Below, piece after piece: positions 1 to 12,603 of a stretch of 64,000 nt of DNA (positions are counted from its first letter, which is position 1; each line of letters starts with the position of its first letter). The stretch is from NCBI RefSeq assembly GCF_963675165.1, contig NC_087379.1, forward strand, positions 7,966,339 to 8,030,338, written 5' to 3'. Below the pieces are notes generated by a model. It searched no databases. It was not told the DNA's origin and worked only from the letters and a program-made list of their open reading frames with translations. The stretch is from Halichondria panicea (lineage: Eukaryota; Porifera; Demospongiae; Suberitida; Halichondriidae). A program made the position numbers and the translations under genes.

Positions 1-123
1 TGGTGAGAATAATGTTAGAGCTTGTATGCAGATTATAATGTGTGTAATGTGTACATGTATAATACATTGTTACGTGTGTACTGTACATGTATAATCATCT
101 ATTTACAATTTCAATTGTTACAG

Positions 124-1616
124 AGAACACCTCCAGCTCTGAAACTGATCAGCTGTTTGCAGATGTGAAGGAAGTGATCAAAGAGATACGCTCTGACTGG
201 TACAGCCTGGCTATAGAACTGGACATTGACTATGCAACTAGGAAGGTGAGACCTTAAGAATGTGTCCCTCCACCACCTTGAGTGTATTCTCCCAGTGTAG
301 TCCTAATTATGTGTGTGCACTATTTAATTGACTGCTGCGGTTATTTAATGGTTGAATAGTGAGCATTACATTTTTAGAATGAGGTGTCTATAGCAATGCT
401 GACTCTGCATATTTGGTGGCGTCTTGTATGAAGTACCAACGTATTTAACAAGTTACTATAGCAACGTAATGTTGAGCTCTTACTAAGTATTTAATACTGT
501 GTTTCACTGTGTGTACTGATACAGAGTCTTGAGAAGGACTATCGCTGGGTTGAGCCGTGCTTTGAGGCCATGCTGACACACTGGGTGAAGCGCTCCTCTC
601 CTCCCCCCTCCTGGTCTGCCCTTGTTAGAGCACTAGAGTCTCCCGCCATTGCTCGTGGGGACATTGCAACAACCATTAAGGTTGGCAACTATCAACTATA
701 TCACAATTGAAAGCTTTATTTTGTATAAATTGTTGCAGTACATGTTCTATATGCTCTATGTTACAAATGCAAGTAGCTAATAATTATTTGATTTCTCTTT
801 ACAGACAAAAGCTACCAGCGACATCTCTCCTGATGTTTGTCATCTCACTCACGGTGGTAAGCATAATCAGTCTTGATTTGATTAACAGCAGTGACTTAAG
901 TGCATTATACGTAACTGTAGCTGATCTTATCAGTACAATACAGAGTTCCCTTCAGTAATGTGTGTTTCAGTTAGTAGGCATTGCTTAGGAATAATGATAG
1001 TGTTCTGTTGTTGTCATGATTGTGTGTTCCTTCCAGAGGGACTGAGTGTGGATCATCATTTGAGGGTAGTGAGGACAGCTGCCTGGGAGGTGAGGGGGAC
1101 ATGGCGTCCTCTGGGAGTGCAGTTGGGTGTCAATGAGGGGACACTAGATGTGAGTGCTCTGCTGTGTGTGTACTGAACACTGTATAGCAGTAGATGACTG
1201 TGTACTAATAGCCCTGTGCTCATACAGTCGTGCATCATCAGTTAAGGAATGTGCCAGATGGTCTGATTGGTCATAATTAACAATGTTGCGCACTATTAAG
1301 ATAATTATGTTCCTCTTTCCCTGTGTTAATTGCAACTGATTCCCTTCAACAACTTAACATAGTTTCAGCCGATATACCGTAGAGAACTAGATAGTACAGA
1401 ATGATGTCATTATAATAATAATGTCCAATGCAGGTAATTGCTGAGGAGAATGCCAGAAGACCCAACAGTGTCACTAAGTGTTTCACAGACATGCTTGTGG
1501 AGTGGTTGCAAGACGGTCCACAACTGGAGGACTTGTTGACAGCTCTAGAGTCTCCCGTTATCCATAGAGCTGACATTGCTGAAGACCTCAAGGGAACATT
1601 GCTAGTAAAGAACTAG
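124..1616 (+). CDS. Tandem Death-domain protein, 3' part (5' end outside window)
   Basis: Five exons fit in one frame: 124-245, 525-680, 805-856, 1037-1149 and 1434-1616, with GT-AG introns and matching phases. The first two encode one Death-fold (TRP-rich helices, motifs SDWYSLAIELDID and SWSALVRALESP). Exons 4 and 5 encode a second (motifs TWRPLGVQLGVNEGTLD, FTDMLVEWLQ and LEDLLTALESP), ending in TAG at 1614-1616. The W..LG..LG...LD and WL......L..AL pattern is the usual Death-domain signature. Such domains act in the cytoplasm as homotypic adaptors in apoptosis or innate immune signalling; the partner is unknown. The donor after exon 2 (GTTGGC) is weak, so that boundary is less sure. The start and any N-terminal effector domain lie outside the window. 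A partial copy is at 13099-14203. Confidence 0.75.
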
Positions 1617-3156
1617 CCTAACAACGTTCTCCTCTAGCCATTATAAAGTATGACTGCTGACATTGTATTATTTTGTTAGTACCTATTATAAATGTTTTTG
1701 TGATCACTATAGCTACTACCACTACATACACTCATAATTGTAATGCTTTGTTGAGTCAATGTCTGTCCACACAATTGTCACATGTCAGAGGGAATATTAT
1801 TATGTTGTCAATAATAAATGTATTGCACTGTGCAGCATAATAAGAGCTCAACTTATTTATGGGATGCATGATAATACACACAGATTGGTGAAGAATAGGT
1901 GTGGTTAAGGGTGTGGCTAGAAGATCTGGTTCATATCCCTCACGGGGACTTTAGGTTTATAATTTTGGTATAAATATTACACACAACTCTTAGTGGATTG
2001 CTTAGTTAATGATCTTTAGTAATTTGCCACTTTTATTGTTAATGATTATTATGTCATAATTATAGCGGTAAAAAAATGCAACAGTAATGACGTATACTGC
2101 ATACTAGGCTAAACATTGTCAAAGTTTCCATGATGATCAATGTTGTCATGTTTCCTTGGTAACGGGCTTGCTTGTCTTGACAATTATAATGTCTTCAACT
2201 TGTCCCATCAGAGTGTCCATGATTATATAGATTAGAAACAGCGTGCCTATAGAGTTGTAGTGGATGGAGGAAAGTGACATGGTCGTATTTATAATCATGG
2301 TACACGACAATTTCACAGCATCATATTTATTGTACAGTTACACCCACACCCACACTCACACACACACATACACACACACACCCACACACACACCCACACC
2401 CACACACACTAAATGACCCAGATTGTGGGGGATGGTGGGAGTGAGTGATGAAAGAAGATCTTTACTGCAACACAATAATTATACGGGCTCAAAGAAACCA
2501 AATTTGCTAACAATTTTATTGAACTTTACAATGCATAGATCTCAATGCAGGAAGATGACTGTTTAATTTCCAGTTCATAGAATACAACACATATGCATAT
2601 CGATCATTCTATTTGTTAAATGTAGCGCAGTCCAACAAAAATTGGTTTAAATTTTGTCTTATGCTGTGTCCAAGCTAATTAAGAAGAAATAAATATTCGT
2701 ATTATTGCTAGAGCAGTAGTTATAGTTAAACACATTGGAATAGCAACCGGGGGTAGCTAAACGTCCGACCTTGAGAATCGGAAACGGTGGGTTAAAGATC
2801 TTTGGAGGCGCGCCAACTGTATAATTTGTATATAATTATGCGCAGTACCAGCAACGTAACGTATTTGTCAATGATGATGGTTCTATTATCTCCAGGTCAT
2901 AATTATTAAACGGTTAATTCATAATGCCAAGACACAATAATGTCATCAGCTAGCTACTAAACACATACAGCTCTCAAAATGACAACTGAACGATCTACTA
3001 GTAGCTACACGATAACAATAATAAACTAGATAGCTGGCTAGATAATCACTCGCTAAAATGCTGATACTAGAGCTAATAGCAGACAACTCAATTGTGAAGT
3101 TGAAATCGTTATCCAAAATTCATAGTCCAAATCGTTGCAGTAGGTGAGAGGGGGCT
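1617..3156. other. Intergenic spacer, shared in part with the other blocks
   Basis: No coding exon is seen. It holds a degenerate CA microsatellite (2339-2409). From about 2910 it carries the 3' flank of the TMEM131-like gene (short motif AATTCATAATGCCAAGACAC), which recurs before copies B, C and D near 15050, 42750 and 54412. The stretch around 1960-2320 recurs at 14320-14680. A stretch near 2755-2815 resembles the reverse complement of 49585-49630 and may be an old interspersed repeat. Confidence 0.5.
1813..1818 (+). promoter_or_regulatory. Probable poly(A) signal of the Death-domain gene
   Basis: AATAAA lies about 200 bases after the stop codon of the Death-domain gene, in AT-rich sequence. 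The matching place in the second copy also has AATAAA (14269-14274). Confidence 0.4.
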
Positions 3157-3810
3157 TTACTCAGTCTTGCTTGGTGGGGGTTCAGATTTCTGTTGGGCCC
3201 AGGAAAGAAGTGTTGAACTATCAGCGTTGCTCAGGCTCCAGATACTTTGGTTCTCAAAGAGGTCATAGGTGGTGGTTGAGAGTGTGGTGTCCTCGGAGGG
3301 TGAGGTTGGGTCGGTGGTGCTACTGCTGATAGGTAGGGGGCTCATATCGGAGGTGATGTCATTACTGTAGAATGGAGCAGTGTCTGTTGACCACGTTCTT
3401 GGACAGCACATCCATAGACTTTGACAACTTCTTCAAATCGAATACTTCTCCAGAGCCTTTCGTTGCTTTCGCCTCACTTTTATAGGACACAGAACTACTG
3501 CTCCTCATTCCGAACTTGGTCTGCACGAATACTGTAGCTACAAGGCAGAGTATCACAAGCAGCCAAAACGGTACAGACAACCAGGCCAGTGTTTTCTCCC
3601 ATTCGGGCCGAGGCTGTAAGGCAATACACGCCGCTAATAGTTGATGGGGGAGGATGGCTAGTAGAGGGTAGAGGAACTCGTTGCCAGTGGAGGTTTGTAA
3701 TCGTAGAGTGGTGGAGACTTGGGTCAGTGTGTAATCTGGAGTGAACCTGCACGTATGGATGATGAGATTTGTAATACACTGTTGCAAGATACGTACGGCA
3801 CATCAGTATA

Positions 3811-4014
3811 CTGTATAGCGGGTAATTTTCTTTGGTGAAAATTTGCGTATGAATTCTACCAATTTAAATAGTTTGTATTTTAAATATTCGTACAGCTCAG
3901 GATAGTGATGTTGAACCTATTGCGAGAGAATTTCGTAGTTTTAATTTTCGTATCATACTCTTCAATACGAAATATCCGAAAATTTGAACCATACGAAAAT
4001 AACCCGCTATACGG
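3811..4014. mobile_element. MITE with CCGTATAGCGGGT-type terminal inverted repeats
   Basis: The ends are inverted copies (CTGTATAGCGGGTAATTTTC and, at the far end, the complement of CCGTATAGCGGGTTATTTTC), flanked on both sides by TA, as expected for a Tc1/mariner-type target duplication. It has no coding capacity. The same insertion sits in the same intron in TMEM131-like copies B and C, so it predates the duplication. Confidence 0.7.
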
Positions 4015-4486
4015 TATATACATGTAATTATACTGTGATACACACTGTACATATACACACACTGATAGAGCTCGCTGAAGGGATTTTGACTTACGTTATT
4101 TCAATTTTCTTCGATCGGTTTGGTTTAATGGTGATGTCCTTGTTACAGTTAGAGATAACAAAGCCTCTCCCCTCACAACTGCCACCCTCCAGTCCGATGA
4201 TACGCAAGGTGATGGAGGTGGAGCCAGAGTTATGCATTCTAAAGGTCTTGGTGAGCTTGAGGGGGTCTGCTAGCGGGTCCACAACAGTACCAGCTGTGTG
4301 TGTGTGTGGGGGGGGGGGGGTTAGGAGTGTGTACAGGCACGCTATGGCAGTAAATGTAGTTACAGCATCTGTCTGTATGTAACACACAACACATGACTTA
4401 TTGAGAGGCATGGAAATAATACGTACATTTTAAAATGAATACAATAATTACGGAAAATGTTAAGTCTCTAATGGTGCCTAATAGCT

Positions 4487-4528
<42 letters not shown>

Positions 4529-4986
4529 ATGCTTGACCTACCTAGACAGTTCTCCATGACAGAGTTGGGGAACTCAAACATGAGAGGTTCAGTGCCGGGC
4601 TGGACACTGTCAATAGCAACCGAACCCTGAACCCCGCTCCCCTGCACAATGACGTAATCAAACACAGTCAAGTTGTTTCTCAACAAAAGCAGCGTATTCA
4701 ACTCCTGGTCTACTTTAGGACTGAAAGCAACCGCCATTTCAAACAGTTTGCTGTGTGGAGGCAGTAACGTTGTGGCCAGGGCTGTCTCAGGTGATGCACT
4801 AGACACAAAACTGAAGGAATTTGACAAATGAGAAAAGTTGAGATTTCGTAGTCGTGGGTCGAATCGGTCCAATAGAGAGTCGATGATGGTTTGCGGGTGA
4901 GTGTAGTGACTGAGGAAAACTGGTTGAACCAGTAGGGGCACGTCTGATGGGTTCGTTATGCGGAGACGATGAATCTGTAGCAAAAG

Positions 4987-5126
4987 AACGAGTGTGGTAG
5001 GTAACTAAAGAGTGTGGTAGGGAACTAAAGAGTGTGGTACATGTAGGTAACTAAAGAGTGTGGTAGGGAACTAAAGAGTGTGGTAGGGAACTAAAGAGTG
5101 TGGTAGTAAACCAATGAGTGTGGTAG
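4987..5126. repeat. Short tandem repeat, unit about 20 bases, in TMEM131-like intron
   Basis: Imperfect direct repeats of GAGTGTGGTAGGGAACTAAA. Copy number differs between the three gene copies (compare 20685-20825 and 60046-60150), so it is a marker to tell the copies apart. Confidence 0.7.
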
Positions 5127-7520
5127 GCAACTAATCACTACATACTGTATATAATGTACAGTGGTGTACGGAGTGTACTAGCCTTGGGTGAGATGACATG
5201 CTATCAAATACTGTGAGAGTGAACACTAACTTCTGCTGCCTAAGACATGACAGCTCTAGACTAATAATAAAGGGAGTAAGTGGAGGAAAAGAGGAGAGAT
5301 TGGGGGAGGTTACTGTGAGTGAAGGACATGTTAGACTAGGTACCCTGACTTACTGATGTGTTTCCCACTGTGGTTGGCTCCAGTGTGACCAGCTTCTCCT
5401 TGACCAGGTTAGGCCAGGTCAGACTCACATCTACAGGCACTCGTACCTCTCCACCTCCAACAGAGCTCACTACAATACTGGCATTGAAACTGCAAGAGAG
5501 AGAGAGAGAGAGGTTGAACCATTTGCTTATGGCATCCCCAACAAGTACATGTACAGAAATAATTATAGGCTGGCTATGAGCAATTGTAACAATCAGTGCC
5601 ACCTGACTTACATTGTACCTACGTACAGTATCCATATAGAAATTGATTTAAAGCAGCTAAAACCAGTGCTCTAAAATGCTAAACCGAAAAATATACTGGG
5701 GCTGTATATGCATGATTGTAGGCACACACACACATTGAACTGTAAGTCAGGTGAGGCTTACACTGTGCGTCCATCGTCCACCAGGCCCCTCCAGGAGGCC
5801 CACAGAGTGGTGAGCAGTTGTAGCTCTCGAGACGGGTCCTGGGGGGCTGAGTTAGAGGACCACAACCCCAGGGAGCTGGCCGGCTTTTTCAGATATACAG
5901 TGTCCCCCAGTAGGGGGTCAATCACAACAGAGCCAATCTGTGTGTGTGTGTGTGTGTGGGGGGGGGGGAGGTGGTATGGTGAGTGTGTGAGTGTGTGGGG
6001 GGAGGGGGGTATGGTGAGTGTGTGAGTGTGTGGGGGGAGGGGGTATGGTGAGTGTGTGTGTGTTAAGTGTGTACACAGCATGCACACGGGTCCCCAATGA
6101 ACGGTTTGTGTACAAAGCAACCCCTCGACAAAGGCCACCTCGGTTTACTGACCAAAAACATGCTCCCCAAAAGTGTCTGTTATAAAAAGAGGTTCCGTAA
6201 TAGTACGTTCACAGTAACAATACGGTTCCGATTTATAATTACCTCAATTTTTTCCGTTGGTCTCAGTCGTGGCAAACCATCCACACCCTCTTCAAAGTAT
6301 ACCCGGGGGTCATCAAGGTCAGAGTTCACAGAGGTCACGTCGACAGCTTTATGAAACAAATTCCATGCACTCAATCCGACCCTTGCCCTCAGGTAGGGGA
6401 AAATCCCCTTGAAACTAATTGCCCCAGGGCTCACTTTCAATCTACTCTCGGCCGTCTTGAAATAAACAGGAACGTGTAGAACTTTATCGAACGATGTGCT
6501 GACGATAACTTCCCCGCTGTAGGTACTGATGGTGTTTGGATTAGACACAGTCACGGTGAATTGGGCGCTGTGTTCAGGTTCGAGGGTGTGAGGGGGGTGG
6601 AGTGGGCGGGAGGGTGGGGGGTGCCATTAGTGGTGGGGTGTACGGAGGACAGTTGGACACTCGTAAACGGGAGATTGGCACTCACAGAGTAGGAAATGAT
6701 GGATATCTGCAGAGACAAACTAACGTATCAGCAGGCCATAATTATGAATTTGTACGAACACTGTACAAAATGTACGTGTAACAGAAACACTATTAAGAGT
6801 CGTTGTAAGGATTATAACGTGGTTCCATGTACATCATAAATAGTCAGTTCGAGCAGCTGTGGATATGTGCAAACAACTTGTACATACGTATCAAGTATAA
6901 TTAAGGCAGATGACAGTAGCATTACATTGAGAGGACTATTGCAACAAGGAGCACTTACTTGCACAGGGTTGATGTTGTGCAGTGTGAAGGTCTTGGAGAC
7001 AGTGCCCGGCTGAGAGAGCACTCCAAATTGCAAACTCCAGAGAATCCTCATCACTGTTCTCCAACGAGTATACTGCAACCAATTAACCAACTATCAATGA
7101 TGTTGTATATACATTGTAGATGTACATCTTTCAACAGCCATTAACTTAAGTATCGTTGATCCAATGTCAACAATTTTATGATTTTCTGAAAGAGACCTTT
7201 CAAATGATGTATTTCATAATTCAATCCAAAATTTGGTTGAGGTCAGTGTACATACAGGAAATGACCTCATAATATTATTATGGTCTGTCTCTTTCTTTGC
7301 AACCTCCCCTGGCAGAGTCTGCAGGAGGGCTGGACAGTGACGACATTGGACTGCATCTCAAGATCCTGATCCTGTCCCTCCTCGAGCTAGAACCCGGCCG
7401 TCGCCGTCATCGTGCTGCAGCCGGAGATGCCAACACTCTCAGAGCAAACATCCCACAGAGGTGAGAATCTAGGACACAGTGTTATGTACTCTCTCTCCCT
7501 ATCTTTCAATTTTGGGGACT

Positions 7521-8157
7521 CTTTCAGCTGCCATAACTTGAATTCCGTGGATCCAATTTTCAATGATTTTTTTGATTTTCCGAAAAGCTTAGAAAGTCAA
7601 ATGTTTCATAATAATTATTCCAGCAATAAAACTATATGTCAATTTGGTTATACGTGGATAATAAATAGCCCATGGTCCAAGGCGGAAAAATGACAAATTA
7701 GGGTCCCAACAAAATGTTGGATTGAAACACACCATTTGAAAGGTATCTTTGTAAGCTTTCATGAAATTTTTGAAATTGGATCATCGGAACAAAAGTTATA
7801 GCTGCTGAAAGATCTTCAGCTACACCACCACCAACCCCGTTTAAATTGTTTGGGAGACTCTTTCAGCTGCCATAACTTGTATTCCGTGGATCCAATTGCA
7901 ATAATTTTTTGATTTTCTGAAAGCTTACAAAGAGACCTTTCAAATGGTGTAATCAAAGTTCATATTCCAGCAATAAAACTATTTGTCAATTTGGCCATAC
8001 CATGAATTATGGTCCAAGGCCGAAAAATGACAAATTAGGGCCCCAACGAAATTTCGGATTGAAACACACCATTTGAAAGGTCTCTTTCTAAGCTTTTAGA
8101 AAATCATACAATTTTTGACATTGGATCAACGGTATTAAAATTACGGCCGTCGAAAAA
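7521..8157. mobile_element. Two foldback (long inverted repeat) elements in tandem
   Basis: Each is about 290-300 bases. The left arm begins CTTTCAGCTGCCATAACTTG and contains AGACCTTTCAAATGGTGT. The right arm is its reverse complement (ACACACCATTTGAAAGG, ending near GTTATAGCTGCTGAAAG). The centre carries AGCCCATGGTCCAAGG. Units are about 7521-7811 and 7860-8157, inside the Mind-bomb-like first intron. No coding capacity. Confidence 0.75.
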
Positions 8158-10138
8158 TCAGGTCTGTTTTTAGAGCTGTCTTTCAGAAGTCGTAACTTGT
8201 GTTGGGAGCATCCTATATCCAGTAGCTGTTTGGTAGTATGTGGGTGGATGTCACAATGTTTAAGTTATTCAAAAACTAATACCTTATGATGTGATTTGTG
8301 TTGCCCAGGTGAACACCAAGGCAGCTGGCAAGGCGGCCATCCACTGTGCCTGTGCAGCTGGCAATGTGGACGTGCTCAAGGTCATCATGGAGTTCGCCCC
8401 CAATGTGGAAGTGGGGGTATGTGCATCATTCTAGCCTCTGCTGTATACACTACATGTGTGTGTGTGGATGGTGTTATATTGTGCTGGTCTGTATTTCTAA
8501 ATAGTGTGTGTTTCATTGCATAGGATGAAGACGGTGACAGACCACTGCATCTCTGTGCTTACAGGTGAACTGTAGCTCTACCATTATCAGGAATGCCATT
8601 ACCTAAATTAATGGCTGGCCCAGTTTTATCTTGTACGCCATTAATTGATATTATTTGTCCGTATAGTGATGAAGATGAAGCCACGACCATTCTTATCGAT
8701 GCTGGAGCTGATGTCAACTCTAAGAATTCTAAGGGGGCGTCCCCTCTCATCATAGCAGCTGTCAAGGGCCACTACAGTGTGCTGAGGAAGCCAGCTAACC
8801 ATCCCAACATCAAGCTCCATGAGCAGGTGAGGCAGAGCATGCAGTAAGATATGATATGTGGGAGAAGACTGGGCAGTCTAAATCATGGCAGCTGATTATC
8901 TACTACCCTCCTAATATCACCTCCCCACCCACACGCCCACACCACACACACACACCACACGCCCACACACACACACCACACACACACACCACGCCCACAC
9001 ACATTGGATTCCGATGGAGACACTGCACTTCACTGCGCCGTCCTCGCTCAGAAGAATGAGAGTGTGACGATCCTATTGGACGCTGGAGCAGACCCCACCC
9101 TCCTCAACTTCAGACTATTCACACCAATCCACGAGTCTGCTCGTATTGGGTTCTTACCGTGAGTACTTGATCATGTGACATGGCAGGTCCCGTCAATTGT
9201 GTATATATAACATGAAGTACGAAAATAAAAGTTGTGTTTTGTAGCTGGCTTTAATATAATTATGTCTATAGATATGACTGTGTACGTTTTTGTTTTAACA
9301 GGAGTGCATTCCTTGTTTTAAGATTAGACGTTTCTAACTCAAATTATGGTCTCTCAAAGTTAGCTCCGAAAACAGTAAAATGATCATATCAAGGCCCTAG
9401 TATACACTGCATGTATAATCCATACTCTTATCCCCCCTGCAGAGCTGTGGAGCACTTCAACCGTCGGTTTGTGGAGCACATCAACCTGCTCAAGGACGAC
9501 GGGTACACTCCCCTCCACCTGGCAGCACTCAATGATCACCTGGACGTTGTCACTGCCTTTGCTGAAGTGGTGAGTGGCTGGCTGTAGATATGGTCTTACA
9601 TGTAGTAGAGCACTACACAATTTTTAAGAATTTTCAAGAATGGAAAGTACAATCCAAGTCAAAACTTAGTGGAAAGCCTTTATATTGCACAGATAATTAT
9701 GTGACACTTTTAAGTTATTATACAGTGGCCTTTGTTGAGGAGTTGTTAAAATCTACACTAATTTGGGACCTTGTTGCCTGGCTTTTATTGCAGTTTAACT
9801 TTCTTCAGGGGTGGCCATTATAATCTGACCTCTCTCCCCCACAGGTGCAGTGTGACATCAATGCTAAGACCAACCAAGGTCAGACAGCACTTCATCTTGC
9901 TGTCCACCAAGGTCACGCTCGTATCATCGAGAGACTGGTGGGGTTCGGGGTAGACATGAATATTCTAGACAGTGATGGAGACACAGCTCTTCACATGGCC
10001 GTGGTCAAGGAGACAGTGGACAACCTCACACAAGAGACTCCTCAACTCAAGAAGGTAGGCTAGTAGGAATGCTAAAAGTTGTGGCTGTTCAAAGATGCTC
10101 TAGTTAACGCAGGGCCTTAGAGTCCTAGAGTTAGCTCT

Positions 10139-10427
10139 GTAACTAGAGTTCTGATGATCCAAATTCAACGATTTTATGATTTTCTGAAAGCTTAGAAATA
10201 GCTCTTTCAGATGGTATGCTCAAATCCCAAATTGGGAACTGGCCATAATTTTCTGTTTTCGGGAAGATACCGCGTGGGCTATAGCCCATGGTATTTTGTC
10301 AAAATCAAGCCCAAAATTAGACCTTTGATTTTAACACATCATCTGAAAAACACCTCTCTCTAAGCTTTAAACAAATCGTAAAATTAATGTGATCGGACCA
10401 TCGGAACTAAAGTTATAGCCCTTCAAA
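10139..10427. mobile_element. Diverged foldback element in Mind-bomb-like intron
   Basis: Has the same layout as the foldback family: GATTTTCTGAAAGCTTAGAAA on the left, CTCTAAGCTTTAAACAAATCG on the right, with a central AGCCCATGG. It is more diverged than the units in the first intron and recurs at the same place in copy B. Confidence 0.55.
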
Positions 10428-12159
10428 CATATTCAAATTGAACGCTGTGTCGCATTATTACATGTACTTACCCATCATGTGTACACTGTGCTTAGATTGC
10501 ACTGTGAACATACACGTATGCCCCTCCCCCTCTACCAGGTGAAAGACAGGTTGCCTGGTCAGCAGCTGAAGGCGGTTATTCCGTGCTTCCTAGTACAAGA
10601 AGGTTCAGAGATGTTCAAGACTAACAAGAAAGGCCGGAATCCATTGGAGGTTTGCTCACCTGACGTAGCAACCATCGTCATGGGCTTCGACAAGGACGGG
10701 TGAGCTGGGGACACAACTATATATAGCCACTTCATTGTAATTTCACTGAATTTATTCAATCCATTTTAAGACCTAAAATGCACTGTTGTTGGTAGCAAAA
10801 GCTTGTTATAATTGCTAAATTTAACAGCAGTCCAAGGAAGTAGATAGCACAGCTGCAGCTAGTTGTGTACTAGGGTATGTACTAGCATACCTGTATAATG
10901 TTGTTGCTACTGTATAGATTTTGATTTTTAGTTATGTGTACTGAACTACCTCCTTGCAGTGGAGGTGTGAAGTTCCATGGTAGTCTGAAATCACCTGCTC
11001 CCCCAGTGGTGGTTCAGGGCACACAGAGAGGACCTTTGGTGAGCCAGATACTGTTGCCTCTTTGATATACTAGCTTTATAAACAGTACATGCTGTTAACT
11101 GTACCCACTCTGAATTAGTCTTGCCCTTGCATCCATCAGGTGTACCCTACTCCCCTGCGTACTGGCAGTGCCACCCACCACCCACCCACAGCCTCTCTGC
11201 CAGTTGGAGTTATGGACACTGCTGGAGCCACTGGAGGTGGTAAGACCTTGTATTTTTGTGCTGTACCCTCCCCCATTGTCTTAAAACTTTCTTTGTTAGG
11301 TCACCTTTGTTAGGGTGACCTTTCCAACTATGTGTTCAGATACAAGTTCTGTAAGTCTGTATTTAAAGTGGTCTTTACATGACTGTACTTTATATGGTTG
11401 TGCGTATTGCACAGAACCAACTCTGAGCAATAGTCTGTTCTGTTCTTGTCTAATTATTCATATCCCCCTCCAGGTAGTGTGGGTGTGGCCATTGAGCCGT
11501 GCTTCCTGTGTGAGGCTCCAGTGGACGTCAAGTTTGAGCCATGTGGTCACGTTGTCATGTGTGCAGAATGTGCACAGAGAGCCAAGAAATGCCCCATTTG
11601 CAAAGTGAGTACATAGCAATTTGAAAGCTTCTACTTTATCATAAGTAACTTCCCAGTTAGTACATGTATAGTTTTTTTTTGTACTTATCAAGTAATGTTA
11701 TGATTCTCCTACACAGGCTGCAGTCAAGACTATCTCCAAGCTGTCCAAGGTTTGTGTGATGTGTAATGAAGAGGAGGCCACAGCCACTGTCAAGCCATGT
11801 GATCACACCTTCTGTCCAGGTACTGGTACTTAATGATAGGTATATGTATCACTCAGAAACAGCCTCTTTGTGTATTATATAAGCCCCCACTATCCTCCAC
11901 AGTCTCACCTTTCTTTCATATGTACTAGCTTTCATTTACTGTCTTCTCCCTCTCTCACTGTATAGAATGTGCCCGGAGGATGAAGACATGCTTCGAGTGT
12001 CGAGTGCTTATTACTGCAAAAGAGGGACTACGTACGTAAACTGCATTACAAGTTTACACAAGTTGTGTTGCTTAATTAGATAACCTCTATAACTGTATAG
12101 TACATGTACTTAGCAATAATGTGATTTTATGTCCCCACACACACACACACATACATCTG

Positions 12160-12520
12160 AGATCACCTGCCCCACTGCCACAGCTATAGGCACACAGAGA
12201 GGTGGTGAGCCAGTCTGAGATCACCTGCCCCCCTACTGCCACAGCTATATAGGGCACACAGAGAGGTGGTGAGCCAGTCTGAGATCACCTGCCCCCCCAC
12301 TGCCACAGCTATAGGGCACACAGAGAGGTGGTGAGCCAGTCTGAGATCACCTGCCCCACTGCCACAGCTATAGGGCACACAGAGAGGTGGTGAACCAGTC
12401 TGAGATCACCTGCCCCCTACTGCCACAGGGCACACTAGAGAGGTGGTGAGCCAGTCTAAGATCACCTGCCCCCTACTGCCACAGGGCACACTAGAGAGGT
12501 GGTGAGCCAGATACTGTTGA
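12160..12520. repeat. Minisatellite derived from a Mind-bomb-like exon
   Basis: About six units of roughly 60 bases containing GAGATCACCTGCC, CACTGCCACAG, GGGCACACAGAGAGG and GGTGAGCCAGT. These match, in order, the second half of the exon at 10960-11038 and its splice donor (AAATCACCTGC, CAGGGCACACAGAGAGG, TTGGTGAGCCAGAT). The last unit runs on into a second copy of the following intron. The array stands where the terminal RING exon should be. Confidence 0.75.
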
Positions 12521-12603
12521 ACATTGCCTCTTTTATAAACATGAACAGTGTATGCTATTAATAAGTACCCACTCTGAATTAGTCCTGCCCTTGCATCCAT
12601 CAG

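Larger units (their letters stand above)
3157..7072 (-). pseudogene. TMEM131-like copy A, internally deleted
   Basis: Reading from high to low coordinates, exons are 6959-7072, 6243-6706, 5762-5937, 5354-5489, 4542-4974, 4095-4293 and a composite exon 3157-3746. They encode PapD-like luminal domains (motifs FGVLSQPGTVSKTF, TNPSDVPLLVQPVF, LLLRNNLTVFDYVIVQG) and a hydrophobic membrane segment (AWLSVPFWLLVILCLVATVF). TMEM131 proteins are type I membrane proteins that help collagen and other cargo through the early secretory pathway. At about 3393 the membrane exon runs straight into the middle of the last exon, so the two exons for the cytoplasmic tail are lost and the frame is broken. The 6243-6706 exon is one base shorter than in B and C (464 versus 465), another frameshift, and the first exon has 9 extra bases. 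The N-terminal exons of the family are missing. Almost certainly non-functional. Confidence 0.8.
7318..12031 (+). pseudogene. Mind-bomb-like E3 ubiquitin ligase, copy A, truncated at both ends
   Basis: Exons: 7318-7460 (degenerate), 8309-8416, 8524-8564, 8667-8826, about 9007-9158, 9443-9569, 9845-10054, 10539-10699, 10960-11038, 11140-11239, 11474-11604, 11717-11819, 11966-12031. They encode a run of ankyrin repeats (motifs AGKAAIHCACAAGNVDVLK, DEDGDRPLHLCAY, DSDGDTALHCAVL, DDGYTPLHLAALNDHLDV, QGQTALHLAVHQGHARIIER) followed by two RING-type fingers (CFLCEAPVDVKFEPCGH and VCVMCNEEEATATVKPCDH). Mind bomb ligases ubiquitinate Notch ligands through the last RING. Here that third RING exon is absent and is replaced by a minisatellite. 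The exon at 9007 has no visible AG acceptor, because CA repeats run up to it. The N-terminal MIB/HERC2 and ZZ domains are absent. This copy alone keeps the ankyrin exons 8524-9158 that copy B has lost. Confidence 0.8.
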
